Source: an uncultured Coriobacteriales bacterium (GTDB lineage: Bacteria; Actinomycetota; Coriobacteriia; Coriobacteriales; UMGS124). From it: 34,812 nt of DNA. Below, in pieces: positions 7,850-18,251 of this stretch. The stretch lies in contig CABQHM010000036.1 in the NCBI GenBank assembly GCA_902464015.1, positions 1-34,812 on the forward strand, in the 5' to 3' direction. Within the stretch, counting starts at the first letter, position 1. Every line of letters starts with the position of its first letter. Below the pieces are notes generated by a model. The model did no database searches and was not told the DNA's origin. It saw only the letters and a program-made list of their open reading frames with translations. The position numbers and the translations under genes are program-made.

Positions 7850-8191
7850 ATGGATTACATCCGCGCAATTGAGGCTCAGCAGCTTCGCGATGACCTTCCC
7901 AAGATGCGTGTCGGTGACACCGTCAAGGTGCACTACCGCATTAAGGAGGGCAACCGTGAGCGTATCCAGGCTTTCGAGGGCGTTGTCATTCGCCTGAGCG
8001 GTCCTGGCGCCCGCGAGACCTTCACCGTCCGTAAGATTTCCTACGGCGTTGGCGTTGAGCGTACCTTCCCGGTTCACTCTCCCAAGATTGCCAAGCTCGA
8101 GGTTCTGCGTCACGGTCACGTGCGTCGCGCCAAGCTTTACTACCTGCGCGACAAGGTGGGCAAGGCTGCCCGTCTGCGCGAGGTTCGCTAG
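7850..8191 (+). CDS. rplS: 50S ribosomal protein L19
   Basis: The 113-residue product is a complete L19, located at the 30S-50S interface. Diagnostic stretches are PKMRVGDTVKVHYRI, IQAFEGVVIRLSG, FTVRKISYGVGVERTFP and a basic end with RRAKLYYLRDK. The frame is open from 7685, but the family begins at MDYIRAIEAQ; GAGGA lies upstream at a rather long spacing of 12 bases. Expression is explained by its own promoter and by a strong terminator after the stop. In most actinobacteria rplS follows trmD; here it is detached and lies about 10 kb away on the opposite strand. Confidence 0.98.
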   Translation: MDYIRAIEAQQLRDDLPKMRVGDTVKVHYRIKEGNRERIQAFEGVVIRLSGPGARETFTVRKISYGVGVERTFPVHSPKIAKLEVLRHGHVRRAKLYYLRDKVGKAARLREVR

Positions 8192-8212
8192 TTACTCGCT
8201 TTACTTTACAGC

Positions 8213-8246
8213 AAAAGGCGTCGTCCTTGTGGGCGGCGCCTTTTTT
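8213..8246 (+). terminator. Rho-independent terminator after rplS
   Basis: A 12-bp stem (8215-8226 with 8231-8242, a few G-U pairs) with loop TTGT is followed by a T-run reaching 8246. It lies 23 bases after the rplS stop. rnhB begins 20 bases later, so rnhB would depend on read-through or an unseen promoter. Confidence 0.85.
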
Positions 8247-8266
8247 ATTGTCTGAAAGGCCGCCCA

Positions 8267-9085
8267 ATGTCCACTGCCCCCACATCGCATCAATCAAACC
8301 ACGAGGCCAAGCCCCTCTCCTGCGCCCAGATTAAAAGCCTCTTTGACGCTTGCCAGTTTGATGACCTTCCCGCTTTCATCGCGGCACATGAAACGGATTC
8401 TCGCAAGCAAATCCAAACCCTTGTGGCACGCGCCCGTCGTCAGCAGGCCAAAGAACTCGCCGAGCGACAGCGAGTGCTGGAGATGTACGAGACGATGCGC
8501 TCCTTGGGTGGCGACGGGGTCGTCATCGGTGTCGACGAAGTCGGGCGCGGCCCCTTGGCCGGCCCCTTGACCGTGGCAGCGGTTGCACTGCGCAGCGACG
8601 ATCCCATCTGGGGCATCAACGACTCCAAACAGCTGACTCCCGAGACGCGCGAACATCTAGCCGCCCAAATCAAGGAACGCGCCTTGGCCTGGGGCATCTG
8701 TCATATTCCACCTGCGCAAATCGACGAGCGCGGCATGGCGGCATGCCTGCATGCGGCAATGCTCCAAGCGGTTGAGAACACAGGGCTCGAGCCTGACAGC
8801 GTCTTGATAGACGGCGTACCCCTGCATATTCATCCCAAGGAAACGTGCATCGTAAAAGGCGACGCAAAGGTTGCCTGCATCGCAGCAGCCAGCATTGTCG
8901 CAAAGGTCGCCCGTGACACGATGATGTGCGAGGCGGCCGAGCTTTACCCTGGCTATGGCTTTGAACAGAACAAGGGCTATGGCTCCGCCGAGCACATTGC
9001 GGCAATTGAGCGAATCGGGCTCTCCCCCATCCATCGCCGCAGCTTTTGCCGCAACTTCGCCCTGCCGCAAACTGCAAGCGAGTAG
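8267..9085 (+). CDS. rnhB: Ribonuclease HII
   Basis: RNase HII removes RNA primers and single ribonucleotides from DNA. The catalytic domain of this 272-residue protein starts at about residue 86 with GVDEVGRGPLAGP, giving D90, E91 and the GRG motif at 93-95. The remaining acidic residues are D182 (LIDG) and D217 (KVARD). The tail contains GYGSAEHIAAIERIGLSPIHRRSF, as usual. About 85 helical residues precede the domain, comparable to the long form in Bacillus. ATG 8267 has AAAGG upstream. The gene abuts dgt tail to tail with no space between the stop codons. Confidence 0.95.
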   Translation: MSTAPTSHQSNHEAKPLSCAQIKSLFDACQFDDLPAFIAAHETDSRKQIQTLVARARRQQAKELAERQRVLEMYETMRSLGGDGVVIGVDEVGRGPLAGPLTVAAVALRSDDPIWGINDSKQLTPETREHLAAQIKERALAWGICHIPPAQIDERGMAACLHAAMLQAVENTGLEPDSVLIDGVPLHIHPKETCIVKGDAKVACIAAASIVAKVARDTMMCEAAELYPGYGFEQNKGYGSAEHIAAIERIGLSPIHRRSFCRNFALPQTASE

Positions 9086-10141
9086 TTAGCGCAACCGCGT
9101 CGCCCAATTCTGCGGCACCGCCAGCTCCTCAAACATATGCACGGCGTACCGGTCGGTCATACCCGCAATGAAGTCGCTTACCTCGACAATGACGCCGTCC
9201 TGGGGCCGCCTGCGATATTCGGGCGGCACCTGGTCGAAGTGGTCGAAGTAATAATCAAACAGGTACTCGATAAGGCGGTCGGCTTTGGGCTCCTCCGCCT
9301 TTGCGTCAGAGGCGGCATAGACGTTTTCAAACAGGAACGACCGCAGCTCCATCATGGCGCCCCATATTTTGTCCGACATCGCGATGTCGTCGCCCAGTGA
9401 GGCGGAATTGGTGATCATGTCCTCCACAAGCGTCGTGATGCGCTCAGTGGAGGTGTGCCCCAGAAGACGGTGCGTGCTCTCAGGCAGCTGATTTTCGCGA
9501 AGTATGCCAGCCCGTATGGCATCGTCGATGTCATGGTTGACATAGGCGATGCGGTCGGCCGTTGCCACGATGCGACCCTCGAGGGTCTTAGCGCGCTTCT
9601 GGCCGTTATGGCAAAGGATTCCGTCCACCACCTCACGCGTGAGGTTCAACCCTTCGCCGTCATGTTCCAAATATTCAACGACGCGCACAGACTGCTCGCT
9701 ATGCTCAAAAAGACCCTCCGCCTGCTCGGGCGGCAACCCCCGGTGACGTGCAATAACGCGACACAGCGAAGCCTCACCGGTATGGCCGAACGGCGTGTGA
9801 CCCAGGTCATGGCCCAAGGCAATCGCCTCGATGAGGTCTTCGTTGAGAGCAAGGCCACGTCCAATTGAACGGGCTATCTGCGCGACCTCCAACGTATGGG
9901 TGAGTCGCGTACGGAAATGATCGCCTTCAGGCGAGAGAAAGACCTGCGTCTTGTGCGAAAGGCGCCTGAACGACTTCGAGTGCAAAATCCGGTCGCGATC
10001 GCGTTGGAAAGCCGTGCGGAACGGGTCCTCCTCAATAGGATGCAAACGACCCAGGGTCTCGTCGGAGAAAGCAGCACAAGGTGAAAGGGCGGCGTGTTCC
10101 AAGGCCTCGCGGTCAATCCTACTCATCACTTTGAACGCCAT
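9086..10141 (-). CDS. dgt: Deoxyguanosinetriphosphate triphosphohydrolase-like protein (HD domain)
   Basis: Family members hydrolyse dNTPs to deoxynucleoside and triphosphate. The 351-residue product has the N-terminal signature RTAFQRDRDRILHSKSFRRL (42-61) and KTQVF (64-68). It also has HD metal ligands H82 (LTHTLEV), H111 and D112 (GHDLGHTPFGH) and a later Asp in YVNHDIDDAI. The start at 10141 (MAFKVMSRID) is chosen because AGGAGG precedes it at good spacing. It lies downstream of ppdK on the same strand, beyond that gene's terminator, so it probably has its own promoter; a TATAAA lies at 10186-10181 but without a good -35. Substrate specificity (dGTP or broader) cannot be read from the sequence. 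Confidence 0.92.
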   Translation of the reverse strand: MAFKVMSRIDREALEHAALSPCAAFSDETLGRLHPIEEDPFRTAFQRDRDRILHSKSFRRLSHKTQVFLSPEGDHFRTRLTHTLEVAQIARSIGRGLALNEDLIEAIALGHDLGHTPFGHTGEASLCRVIARHRGLPPEQAEGLFEHSEQSVRVVEYLEHDGEGLNLTREVVDGILCHNGQKRAKTLEGRIVATADRIAYVNHDIDDAIRAGILRENQLPESTHRLLGHTSTERITTLVEDMITNSASLGDDIAMSDKIWGAMMELRSFLFENVYAASDAKAEEPKADRLIEYLFDYYFDHFDQVPPEYRRRPQDGVIVEVSDFIAGMTDRYAVHMFEELAVPQNWATRLR

Positions 10142-10188
10142 GCGATCACCCTCCTGCGCATCTAAACCCACTGGGTGCACTTTATACC

Positions 10189-10223
10189 AAAACGGGCGCA
10201 CCCCACCATATGGGATGCGCCCG
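10189..10223 (-). terminator. Rho-independent terminator after ppdK
   Basis: On the minus strand a 12-bp GC-rich stem (10223-10212 with 10204-10193) with a seven-base loop is followed by TTTT (10192-10189). It lies 63 bases after the ppdK stop. Its T-run adjoins a TATAAA that could be the -10 element of dgt. Confidence 0.8.
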
Positions 10224-10285
10224 CATCAACGAACTGTAACACTGTCCGAAAAGCCTCGAAAGGCCTCACGGAATCTCGAACGCAC

Positions 10286-13012
<2,727 letters not shown>

Positions 13013-13113
13013 TAGCATCTCCCATTCATCTGGCGGCGTCGTGAGCCGCAACGGATTGGAAAAACAGTGCGGGATGGCACGACATAGTCCATCCAACACA
13101 ACGAACTATACCT

Positions 13114-13142
13114 ATTCTAAGCACATAAGGCGAGCTAATCAG
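13114..13142 (-). promoter_or_regulatory. Possible ppdK promoter
   Basis: On the minus strand CTGATT (13142-13137) and TAGAAT (13119-13114) are 17 bases apart. The -10 match is good and the -35 match is weak. ppsR ends in a strong terminator just upstream, so ppdK needs a promoter in this gap. Start of transcription would be near 13107. Confidence 0.4.
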
Positions 13143-13217
13143 CCAAAACAATGCCACAAGCAGGCAAGTGCCACACCTGTGAAGCGCAGATAGAATCCCT
13201 GTGCCGCCCACCGGGAC

Positions 13218-13247
13218 AAAAAACGCCGCCCACTTTCGCGGACGGCG
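13218..13247 (-). terminator. Rho-independent terminator after ppsR
   Basis: On the minus strand a 10-bp stem (13247-13238 with 13233-13224) closes a GAAA tetraloop and is followed by six T (13223-13218). It lies 43 bases after the ppsR stop and separates ppsR from ppdK. Confidence 0.9.
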
Positions 13248-13289
13248 AACGGCAATCAAAACGTGGGGCCCATGTCATCGTTTGGGTGC

Positions 13290-14195
13290 TTAAGCCTTTG
13301 CGCGAGACGCCCTCAGGTTCTCGGCCTGCTCGAAATAGCCCAGGATGATCTGCGCGGTCTCCTCGACGGCACGGCCGTTGGTGTGCACGACGATGCAGCC
13401 AAGCTTCCTCATAAGGGCGCGAGCCTCGTCAAGCTCCTCCTGAATACATGTGGGATCGGCGTAAGAGCCTGCCACTTTGCGCGCCTCAAGGCTGCCGAGA
13501 CGCTCGTTGCGAATCGAGGAGAGCACTTCAGGCGTGGAGATGAGACCGAAGATGCGGTGCGGCTCGACGTCGAAAAGCTCGTGGGGCGGCTCTGAACCCT
13601 TGGCAAGGGGGATGTTTGCCACACGATAGCCCTGAAACGACATGTACATGGACAAGGGCGTCTTTGAAGTGCGCGACACGCCGACCAAGACGATGTCAGC
13701 CTTGGTGAGGTCCTGCGGGTTGCGCCCGTCGTCATGGGCAACAAAAAACTCCATCGCATTGATGCGATTGAAGTAGCGATCGTCTACCTTGCGGATGGCG
13801 CCTGCTTGGATATGCGGCTCCAGGCCGGTCAGACGCTGAACGGCGTCGAGCGCGGGACCGATAAGGTCGAGCGAATCGATGCCGCGCGCCTCGAACTCGG
13901 CCTCAATCTGCGCACGAAGCCCGCGGTCGACGATGGTGTAGAACACAAGCGCCTTGACGTCGGGGTCGGCGCAATGCTCGTCGAGGTACGCACGAACCTG
14001 CTCTACTTTCGTCACCTTGGGAAGGCGCTGGATGTGAACGCATCCAACACCGAACTGGGACGTCGCGGCAAGGGCGACTTCTGCTGCCGTCTCACCGAGC
14101 GAGTCCGAGATGACGTGAATGGTGGGGACCAAGGCCCCTGGTTGAGCCGCCAGGGGTTGCTCCGTGGGGCTGATGCCATAGCAAAACTCGTCCAC
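13290..14195 (-). CDS. ppsR: PPDK regulatory protein (DUF299 kinase/pyrophosphorylase)
   Basis: This bifunctional enzyme inactivates PPDK by ADP-dependent phosphorylation of a Thr and reactivates it by phosphate-dependent removal. The 301-residue protein begins its domain at VPTIHVISDSLGETAAE (23-39) and has the P-loop GVSRTSKTP (172-180) in a typical DUF299 context (DIVLVGVSRTSKTPLSMY). GTG at 14195 is chosen over an upstream ATG because AGGGAGG lies seven bases before it. About 20 residues precede the conserved domain. The target gene ppdK follows on the same strand, which supports PPDK rather than PEP synthase as partner. The ribosome-binding site sits just after a terminator-like hairpin. 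Confidence 0.92.
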   Translation of the reverse strand: MDEFCYGISPTEQPLAAQPGALVPTIHVISDSLGETAAEVALAATSQFGVGCVHIQRLPKVTKVEQVRAYLDEHCADPDVKALVFYTIVDRGLRAQIEAEFEARGIDSLDLIGPALDAVQRLTGLEPHIQAGAIRKVDDRYFNRINAMEFFVAHDDGRNPQDLTKADIVLVGVSRTSKTPLSMYMSFQGYRVANIPLAKGSEPPHELFDVEPHRIFGLISTPEVLSSIRNERLGSLEARKVAGSYADPTCIQEELDEARALMRKLGCIVVHTNGRAVEETAQIILGYFEQAENLRASRAKA

Positions 14196-14213
14196 TCTTG
14201 CGCCTCCCTCTAC

Positions 14214-14291
14214 AAAAAGGCCGCTGCGGCGGCTCTTTGGGGGACACACACCTCGCGATGCGCATCCCCCACCTGCCTAGCCGCAGCGGCC
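14214..14291 (-). terminator. Large hairpin/terminator between glyS and ppsR
   Basis: On the minus strand an 11-bp perfect stem (14291-14281 with 14229-14219) is followed by five T (14218-14214). Inside its 51-base loop is a second hairpin, GGGGGA (14239-14244) with TCCCCC (14265-14270) in plus-strand reading, plus a palindromic core. It terminates the glyS transcript, but it ends only about five bases before the ppsR ribosome-binding site, so it may also act as an attenuator. Confidence 0.75.
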
Positions 14292-14322
14292 CGGGTCTGG
14301 TGTTTATCAGGCAGAGCCAGCG

Positions 14323-16425
14323 CTATGCCTTCTTCTCCATCTTGCCAAAGTCGGCGACGTCGTGGAAGACACCGACGAAGCGGTTGAGCAGACGCAGGCG
14401 GTTGGCACGAACGGCAAGGTCGTCGTCCATGACCATGACATCGTTGAAGAACGTGTCGATAGGCGTGCGCAGGGCGGCAAGGGCCTCGATGGCACCGGCG
14501 TAACCGCCCTCGCCGGCAAGGCAGGCCTCAACCTTGGCGGCAGCCATGTCAACGGCCTCAAGCAGCGCAGACTCGCTGGGACCAAGCAGGGACTTGTCGA
14601 CGTCGCAACCAAGGGCCGCATCGCGCAGGTTGTTGGCACGGGTGTAAGCGCTTGCCAGGTCGTCAAAGACCTCGCGCGAACCAGTGCGAGCATCCTCAAG
14701 GGCATGAGCACGGGCGATGAACTCGGCGGGCTCGACAATGCCGACGGCCTTGACGGCCTCGACCGTGTCGGCGCTGACGTTCTCGTCGCGAGCCATGCTG
14801 GCAAGACGGCCCACAAAGAAGTCGGCGACGGCAGCCTCAACGGCAGCGAAGTCAAACTCGATGCCTTGGGCAGCGAGGCCCTCGAGCGCAGCGTGAATGG
14901 CAGCCACCAGGCTGATGGCGGGCTCGGCGCGAAGGATGTTGATGATGCCGATGGCGGCACGGCGAACCGCGAAGGGGTCGGAGGAGCCAGTGGGGGCCTC
15001 GCCGATCGCGAAGATGCCGCAAGCGGTGTCAAGCTTGTCGGCCATGGCGACAATGCGGCCGACAAGGCCGTCGGGCAGGACGTCGCCTGCGAAGCGCGGG
15101 CGATAGTGCTGGCTCACGGCAAGGGCGACCTCGGGGGCCTCGCCGGAGGCGGTGGCATAATAGCCGCCCATGACACCCTGCTGGCTGGTGAACTCCACCA
15201 CGGCGCCCGTCACGAGGTCAGCCTTGGCGAGGTAGGCACCGCGCTGGGCCTTCTCGACGACGTCGGCGTCATAACCAGCCTGGGCACCGATCTTGCCGGC
15301 GAGGTCGCGCACGCGCATCGTCTTGTCGAGCATGGTGCCGAGCTTCTCCTGGAAGCCGACAGTTGCCAGCTTGGCGACATAGGCCTCGAGCGGATACTTG
15401 AGGTCCTCCTCGTAGAAGAACTTGGCGTCGGACAGACGGGCGCGCACAACGCGCTCGTTGCCCTGGGCAATGACGTCGTTGCGAGCCGGGTCGCCGTTGG
15501 AGACAAGGACGAAGTGGTTCGTCAGCTTGCCCTGGGCGTCATACAGCGGGAAGTAACGCTGGTTGGAGAGCATCGACTCGCAGATGATCTCGTTGGGAAC
15601 CTGCAGGAACTCCTCGTCGAAGTCAGCCACGACGACCGTGGGCCACTCGACAAGGTTGACAACCTCGTCGAAGGTCTTCTTGGGCGTGTCGGCCTTGAGA
15701 CCGCGCTGCGCCTCGACCTCGGCGATGCCCTCGCGGATGATCTGGGCGCGCTTGGCGCCGGAGACCACGACATGGGCAGACTCGAGGACGTCGAAGTACT
15801 CCTGAGCCGAGGCAATCTCATAGGTGCCGGGGTTCATGAGGCGATGGCCCTTCGTGGTGCGGCCGGCAACATGGCCGCAGAACTCAACGGGGACGACCTC
15901 GTCGTCGAGCAGGCACACAAGCCAGCGGACGGGGCGGGAGAAGCGATAGGGCGTGGTGCCCCAGCGCTGGGTGCGAAGGCCGGTCAGCTTGTCGTTGATC
16001 TTGCTTGCGGCGGCGGCCAGGACCTCGGTCAGGACCTCACCAGCGGGACGCGCGGGCGTCGTGCGGTCGACCCACACATAGCTCTTGCCGTCCTGCTCGC
16101 GCACGACAAGGTCAGCGGCGGTGGCACCCTTGCCACGAGCGAAGCCAGCAGCAGCCTTCGTCGGGTTGCCGTCGGCGTCGAAGGCCTGGGCAGCGGCGGG
16201 GCCACGGAAATGCTCCTCAAGCTGGTCGGTCGCGGAAGCGACACCGTGGATGAGCGTGGTGAGGCGGCGCGGGGTGCCGATGACCTCGACGCCCTCAAAG
16301 CCCAGGTGGGAGCCCTTCAGGCCCTCACGCACGAGCTCTTCCATCACGACGCACGACTTGTTGAGGGCGGCGCTGGGCAGCTCCTCGGTACCGATCTCGA
16401 AAACAAGTTCCTTGGTCGAAGCCAT
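14323..16425 (-). CDS. glyS: Glycyl-tRNA synthetase, beta subunit
   Basis: The 700-residue product matches the bacterial GlyS subunit in length and in landmarks: the N-terminal LVFEIGTEELPS (residues 8-19), RFSRPVRWLVCLL, MLSNQRYFPLYD, an HD-like region (KADLVTGAVVEFTSQQGVMGGYYA), DPFAVRRAAIGIINIL and a C-terminal anticodon-binding part with DVMVMDDD. It joins GlyQ in the alpha2-beta2 enzyme that charges tRNA-Gly; the beta subunit provides tRNA recognition. The ATG lies three bases after the glyQ stop, with AGGAGGT inside the end of glyQ, so the two are made together. Confidence 0.97.
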   Translation of the reverse strand: MASTKELVFEIGTEELPSAALNKSCVVMEELVREGLKGSHLGFEGVEVIGTPRRLTTLIHGVASATDQLEEHFRGPAAAQAFDADGNPTKAAAGFARGKGATAADLVVREQDGKSYVWVDRTTPARPAGEVLTEVLAAAASKINDKLTGLRTQRWGTTPYRFSRPVRWLVCLLDDEVVPVEFCGHVAGRTTKGHRLMNPGTYEIASAQEYFDVLESAHVVVSGAKRAQIIREGIAEVEAQRGLKADTPKKTFDEVVNLVEWPTVVVADFDEEFLQVPNEIICESMLSNQRYFPLYDAQGKLTNHFVLVSNGDPARNDVIAQGNERVVRARLSDAKFFYEEDLKYPLEAYVAKLATVGFQEKLGTMLDKTMRVRDLAGKIGAQAGYDADVVEKAQRGAYLAKADLVTGAVVEFTSQQGVMGGYYATASGEAPEVALAVSQHYRPRFAGDVLPDGLVGRIVAMADKLDTACGIFAIGEAPTGSSDPFAVRRAAIGIINILRAEPAISLVAAIHAALEGLAAQGIEFDFAAVEAAVADFFVGRLASMARDENVSADTVEAVKAVGIVEPAEFIARAHALEDARTGSREVFDDLASAYTRANNLRDAALGCDVDKSLLGPSESALLEAVDMAAAKVEACLAGEGGYAGAIEALAALRTPIDTFFNDVMVMDDDLAVRANRLRLLNRFVGVFHDVADFGKMEKKA

Positions 16426-16428
16426 TGT

Positions 16429-17334
16429 TTAAGCCACCTCCTGGGCGCTGGTCTTTGCTACGGCGTCCTCGTGAGCCTGCCATGCCTCACAGCACGCCTT
16501 GGCCACGGCGCGGACGCGCAGGATGTATGCGGCACGCTCGGTGGCACTGATAGCACCGCGCGAGTCGAGCAGGTTGAAGGCATGCGAGCACTTAAGCACG
16601 CAGTCATATGCCGGCAGGGGCTGGCCGGCCTCGAGGCAGTGGTGGCACTCGGCCTCGTACTCGTCGAACTTGCGACGCATGAGGTCGACGTCGGCAAGCT
16701 CGAAGTTGTAGGTCGAGAACTCGCGCTCGTTCTCGAGGTAGACGTCACCGTAGGTGAAGACGCTGCCGTCGGCGCTGCGAGCCCACACCAGGTCATAGAC
16801 CGAGTCGACGCCCTGGATGTACATGGCGAGGCGCTCCAGACCATAGGTGATCTCCACGGGCACAGGGCCGACCTCGATGCCGCCCACCTGCTGGAAGTAG
16901 GTGAACTGCGTGACCTCCATGCCGTTGAGCCACACCTCCCAGCCAAGGCCCCAAGCGCCCAGCGTCGGCGACTCCCAGTCGTCCTCGACAAAGCGCACGT
17001 CATGCTCTGCCGGCTCGATGCCGATGGTGCGCAGGGAGTCGAGGTAGAGCTCCTGGGGGTTGTCAGGAGAGGGCTTCATGAGCACCTGGAACTGATAGTA
17101 GTGCTGCAGGCGGTTGGGGTTCTCGCCGTAACGGCCGTCGGCGGGACGACGGCAGGGCTGAGCATAGCAGGTGCGCCAGGGCTTGTCGCCAAGCGCGCGC
17201 AGCGTCGTGGCCCAGTGGAACGTGCCAGCGCCGACCTCGCTGTCATAGGGCTGCAGCACGACGCAACCCTGGGACGCCCAGTAGTTTTGCAGGGCGAGGA
17301 TGATCTCCTGGAACGTCAGGGCATCCTTGTTCAT
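16429..17334 (-). CDS. glyQ: Glycyl-tRNA synthetase, alpha subunit
   Basis: The 301-residue protein carries the class II synthetase catalytic core of the heterotetrameric enzyme. It opens with LTFQEIILALQNYWASQGC and continues with QPYDSEVGAGTFHWATTLRA, YAQPCRRPADGRYGENPNR and EVWLNGMEVTQFTYFQQ, all nearly invariant in GlyQ. E. coli GlyQ has 303 residues. The ATG at 17334 has GGAAG six bases upstream; the frame upstream is lepB antisense. The gene follows lepB by 67 bases, a gap that contains a perfect 10-bp inverted repeat. Confidence 0.97.
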   Translation of the reverse strand: MNKDALTFQEIILALQNYWASQGCVVLQPYDSEVGAGTFHWATTLRALGDKPWRTCYAQPCRRPADGRYGENPNRLQHYYQFQVLMKPSPDNPQELYLDSLRTIGIEPAEHDVRFVEDDWESPTLGAWGLGWEVWLNGMEVTQFTYFQQVGGIEVGPVPVEITYGLERLAMYIQGVDSVYDLVWARSADGSVFTYGDVYLENEREFSTYNFELADVDLMRRKFDEYEAECHHCLEAGQPLPAYDCVLKCSHAFNLLDSRGAISATERAAYILRVRAVAKACCEAWQAHEDAVAKTSAQEVA

Positions 17335-17360
17335 CGCAGTCTTCCTTCCTATGTAGAACA

Positions 17361-17382
17361 GGGCGAGGCACATGCCTCGCCC
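17361..17382 (-). terminator. Inverted repeat between lepB and glyQ (weak terminator or leader hairpin)
   Basis: A perfect 10-bp inverted repeat, GGGCGAGGCA with TGCCTCGCCC, has only two bases between the arms, so about nine pairs with a four-base loop can form. On the minus strand the following bases are TGTTCT, which is a poor T-run. It may partly terminate the lepB transcript or shape the glyQ leader. Confidence 0.5.
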
Positions 17383-17401
17383 ACGTTGCAGGACTATGGT
17401 A

Positions 17402-18145
17402 TTAGCCGAGGGGTCCGACCGAAATTTGAATCGAGCCGTCTCCATTGGTTCTGAACAGCGGCCAATAGCGGAACACGGCATGGCCGGTAATGGCAGAGGC
17501 GTCCACTGCACCGAACACACGCGAGTCAGCCGAGTTGCCGCGGTTGTCGCCCATGGCCCAGAAATACCCCTCAGGAATGGTGTAGGGATACGAGATCTGG
17601 GTCTTCGTGCGCTCGCCGGAGGAGTTGAGCACAAGCTCACCGGCATCGGCGTCGTACGACAGGACGGCCCCTTCGTAGGAGAGGTCGCTCGTCATCGGCT
17701 TGGTCGCCTGGCCGTTGGTGTACGGCTCGTCGAGGGCCACCCCGTCGACGTACACAACGCCGTCGCGCAGGTCGATGGTCTGACCGCCAACCGCGATGAC
17801 GCGCTTGATGAGCGTCTCGGAAGGATCGCGCGGATTGGTGAACGTGACGATCTCGCCAGGCTCGGGCATATCGGAAAGCGCGGTCGTGATCTTCTCGGCA
17901 AAGACGCGGTCGCCGATTTGAATCGTCTGAAGCATGGATCCCGAGGGAATCTCAAACGGCTCCACAACCCAGGTGCGCAGCGCCAGGATTGCCAGCAGCA
18001 TGATTGCAAAGGCGACCACGAACTCCATGACACCGGAGAGCCAGCCTTGCTTGCCGCCCTTCTCGCCGCCAGGCTGCACCGCCGCGTCGACGGACTCGGC
18101 CGGGGCCTTTTCCTCGTCTGAACTCGAAGTGGTAATGTCGCTCAC
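17402..18145 (-). CDS. lepB: Signal peptidase I
   Basis: This membrane serine protease removes signal peptides from exported proteins. The 247-residue product has a cytoplasmic Ser/Glu-rich head (1-35), one membrane segment (about 39-58), the catalytic Ser70 in PSGSMLQT, the general base Lys114 in LIKRVIAVGG and the box MGDNRGNSADSR (198-209). The start is a GTG at 18145 with GGAGGT seven bases upstream. It follows trmD by 106 bases. A TACAAT in that gap suggests it can be transcribed on its own as well as from the rpsP operon. Confidence 0.95.
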   Translation of the reverse strand: MSDITTSSSDEEKAPAESVDAAVQPGGEKGGKQGWLSGVMEFVVAFAIMLLAILALRTWVVEPFEIPSGSMLQTIQIGDRVFAEKITTALSDMPEPGEIVTFTNPRDPSETLIKRVIAVGGQTIDLRDGVVYVDGVALDEPYTNGQATKPMTSDLSYEGAVLSYDADAGELVLNSSGERTKTQISYPYTIPEGYFWAMGDNRGNSADSRVFGAVDASAITGHAVFRYWPLFRTNGDGSIQISVGPLG

Positions 18146-18205
18146 GAACCGGACCTCCTTGTCTCACATCGTTGGTGTGCCCAGCGAACAGACACGTGAA
18201 GGATA

Positions 18206-18233
18206 ATTGTAGTACCGATCAGGCGCATGAAGA
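18206..18233 (-). promoter_or_regulatory. Possible lepB promoter
   Basis: TACAAT (minus strand, 18211-18206) is a good -10 element. About 16-17 bases upstream lies only a weak -35 match (TTCTTC/TCTTCA). The site is in the 106-base trmD-lepB gap, the largest space in this part of the operon. Confidence 0.35.
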
Positions 18234-18251
18234 ACGAGCTTTACGCACTTC

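Noticed and set aside
17335..17401. A T-box or riboswitch before glyQ.
   Set aside because: The lepB-glyQ gap is only 67 bases, with no T-box motif or antiterminator; only a simple inverted repeat is present.
14362..17454. A 1030-codon open frame on the plus strand opposite glyS and glyQ.
   Set aside because: Same antisense artefact; it spans two complete genes and has no ribosome-binding site or homology.
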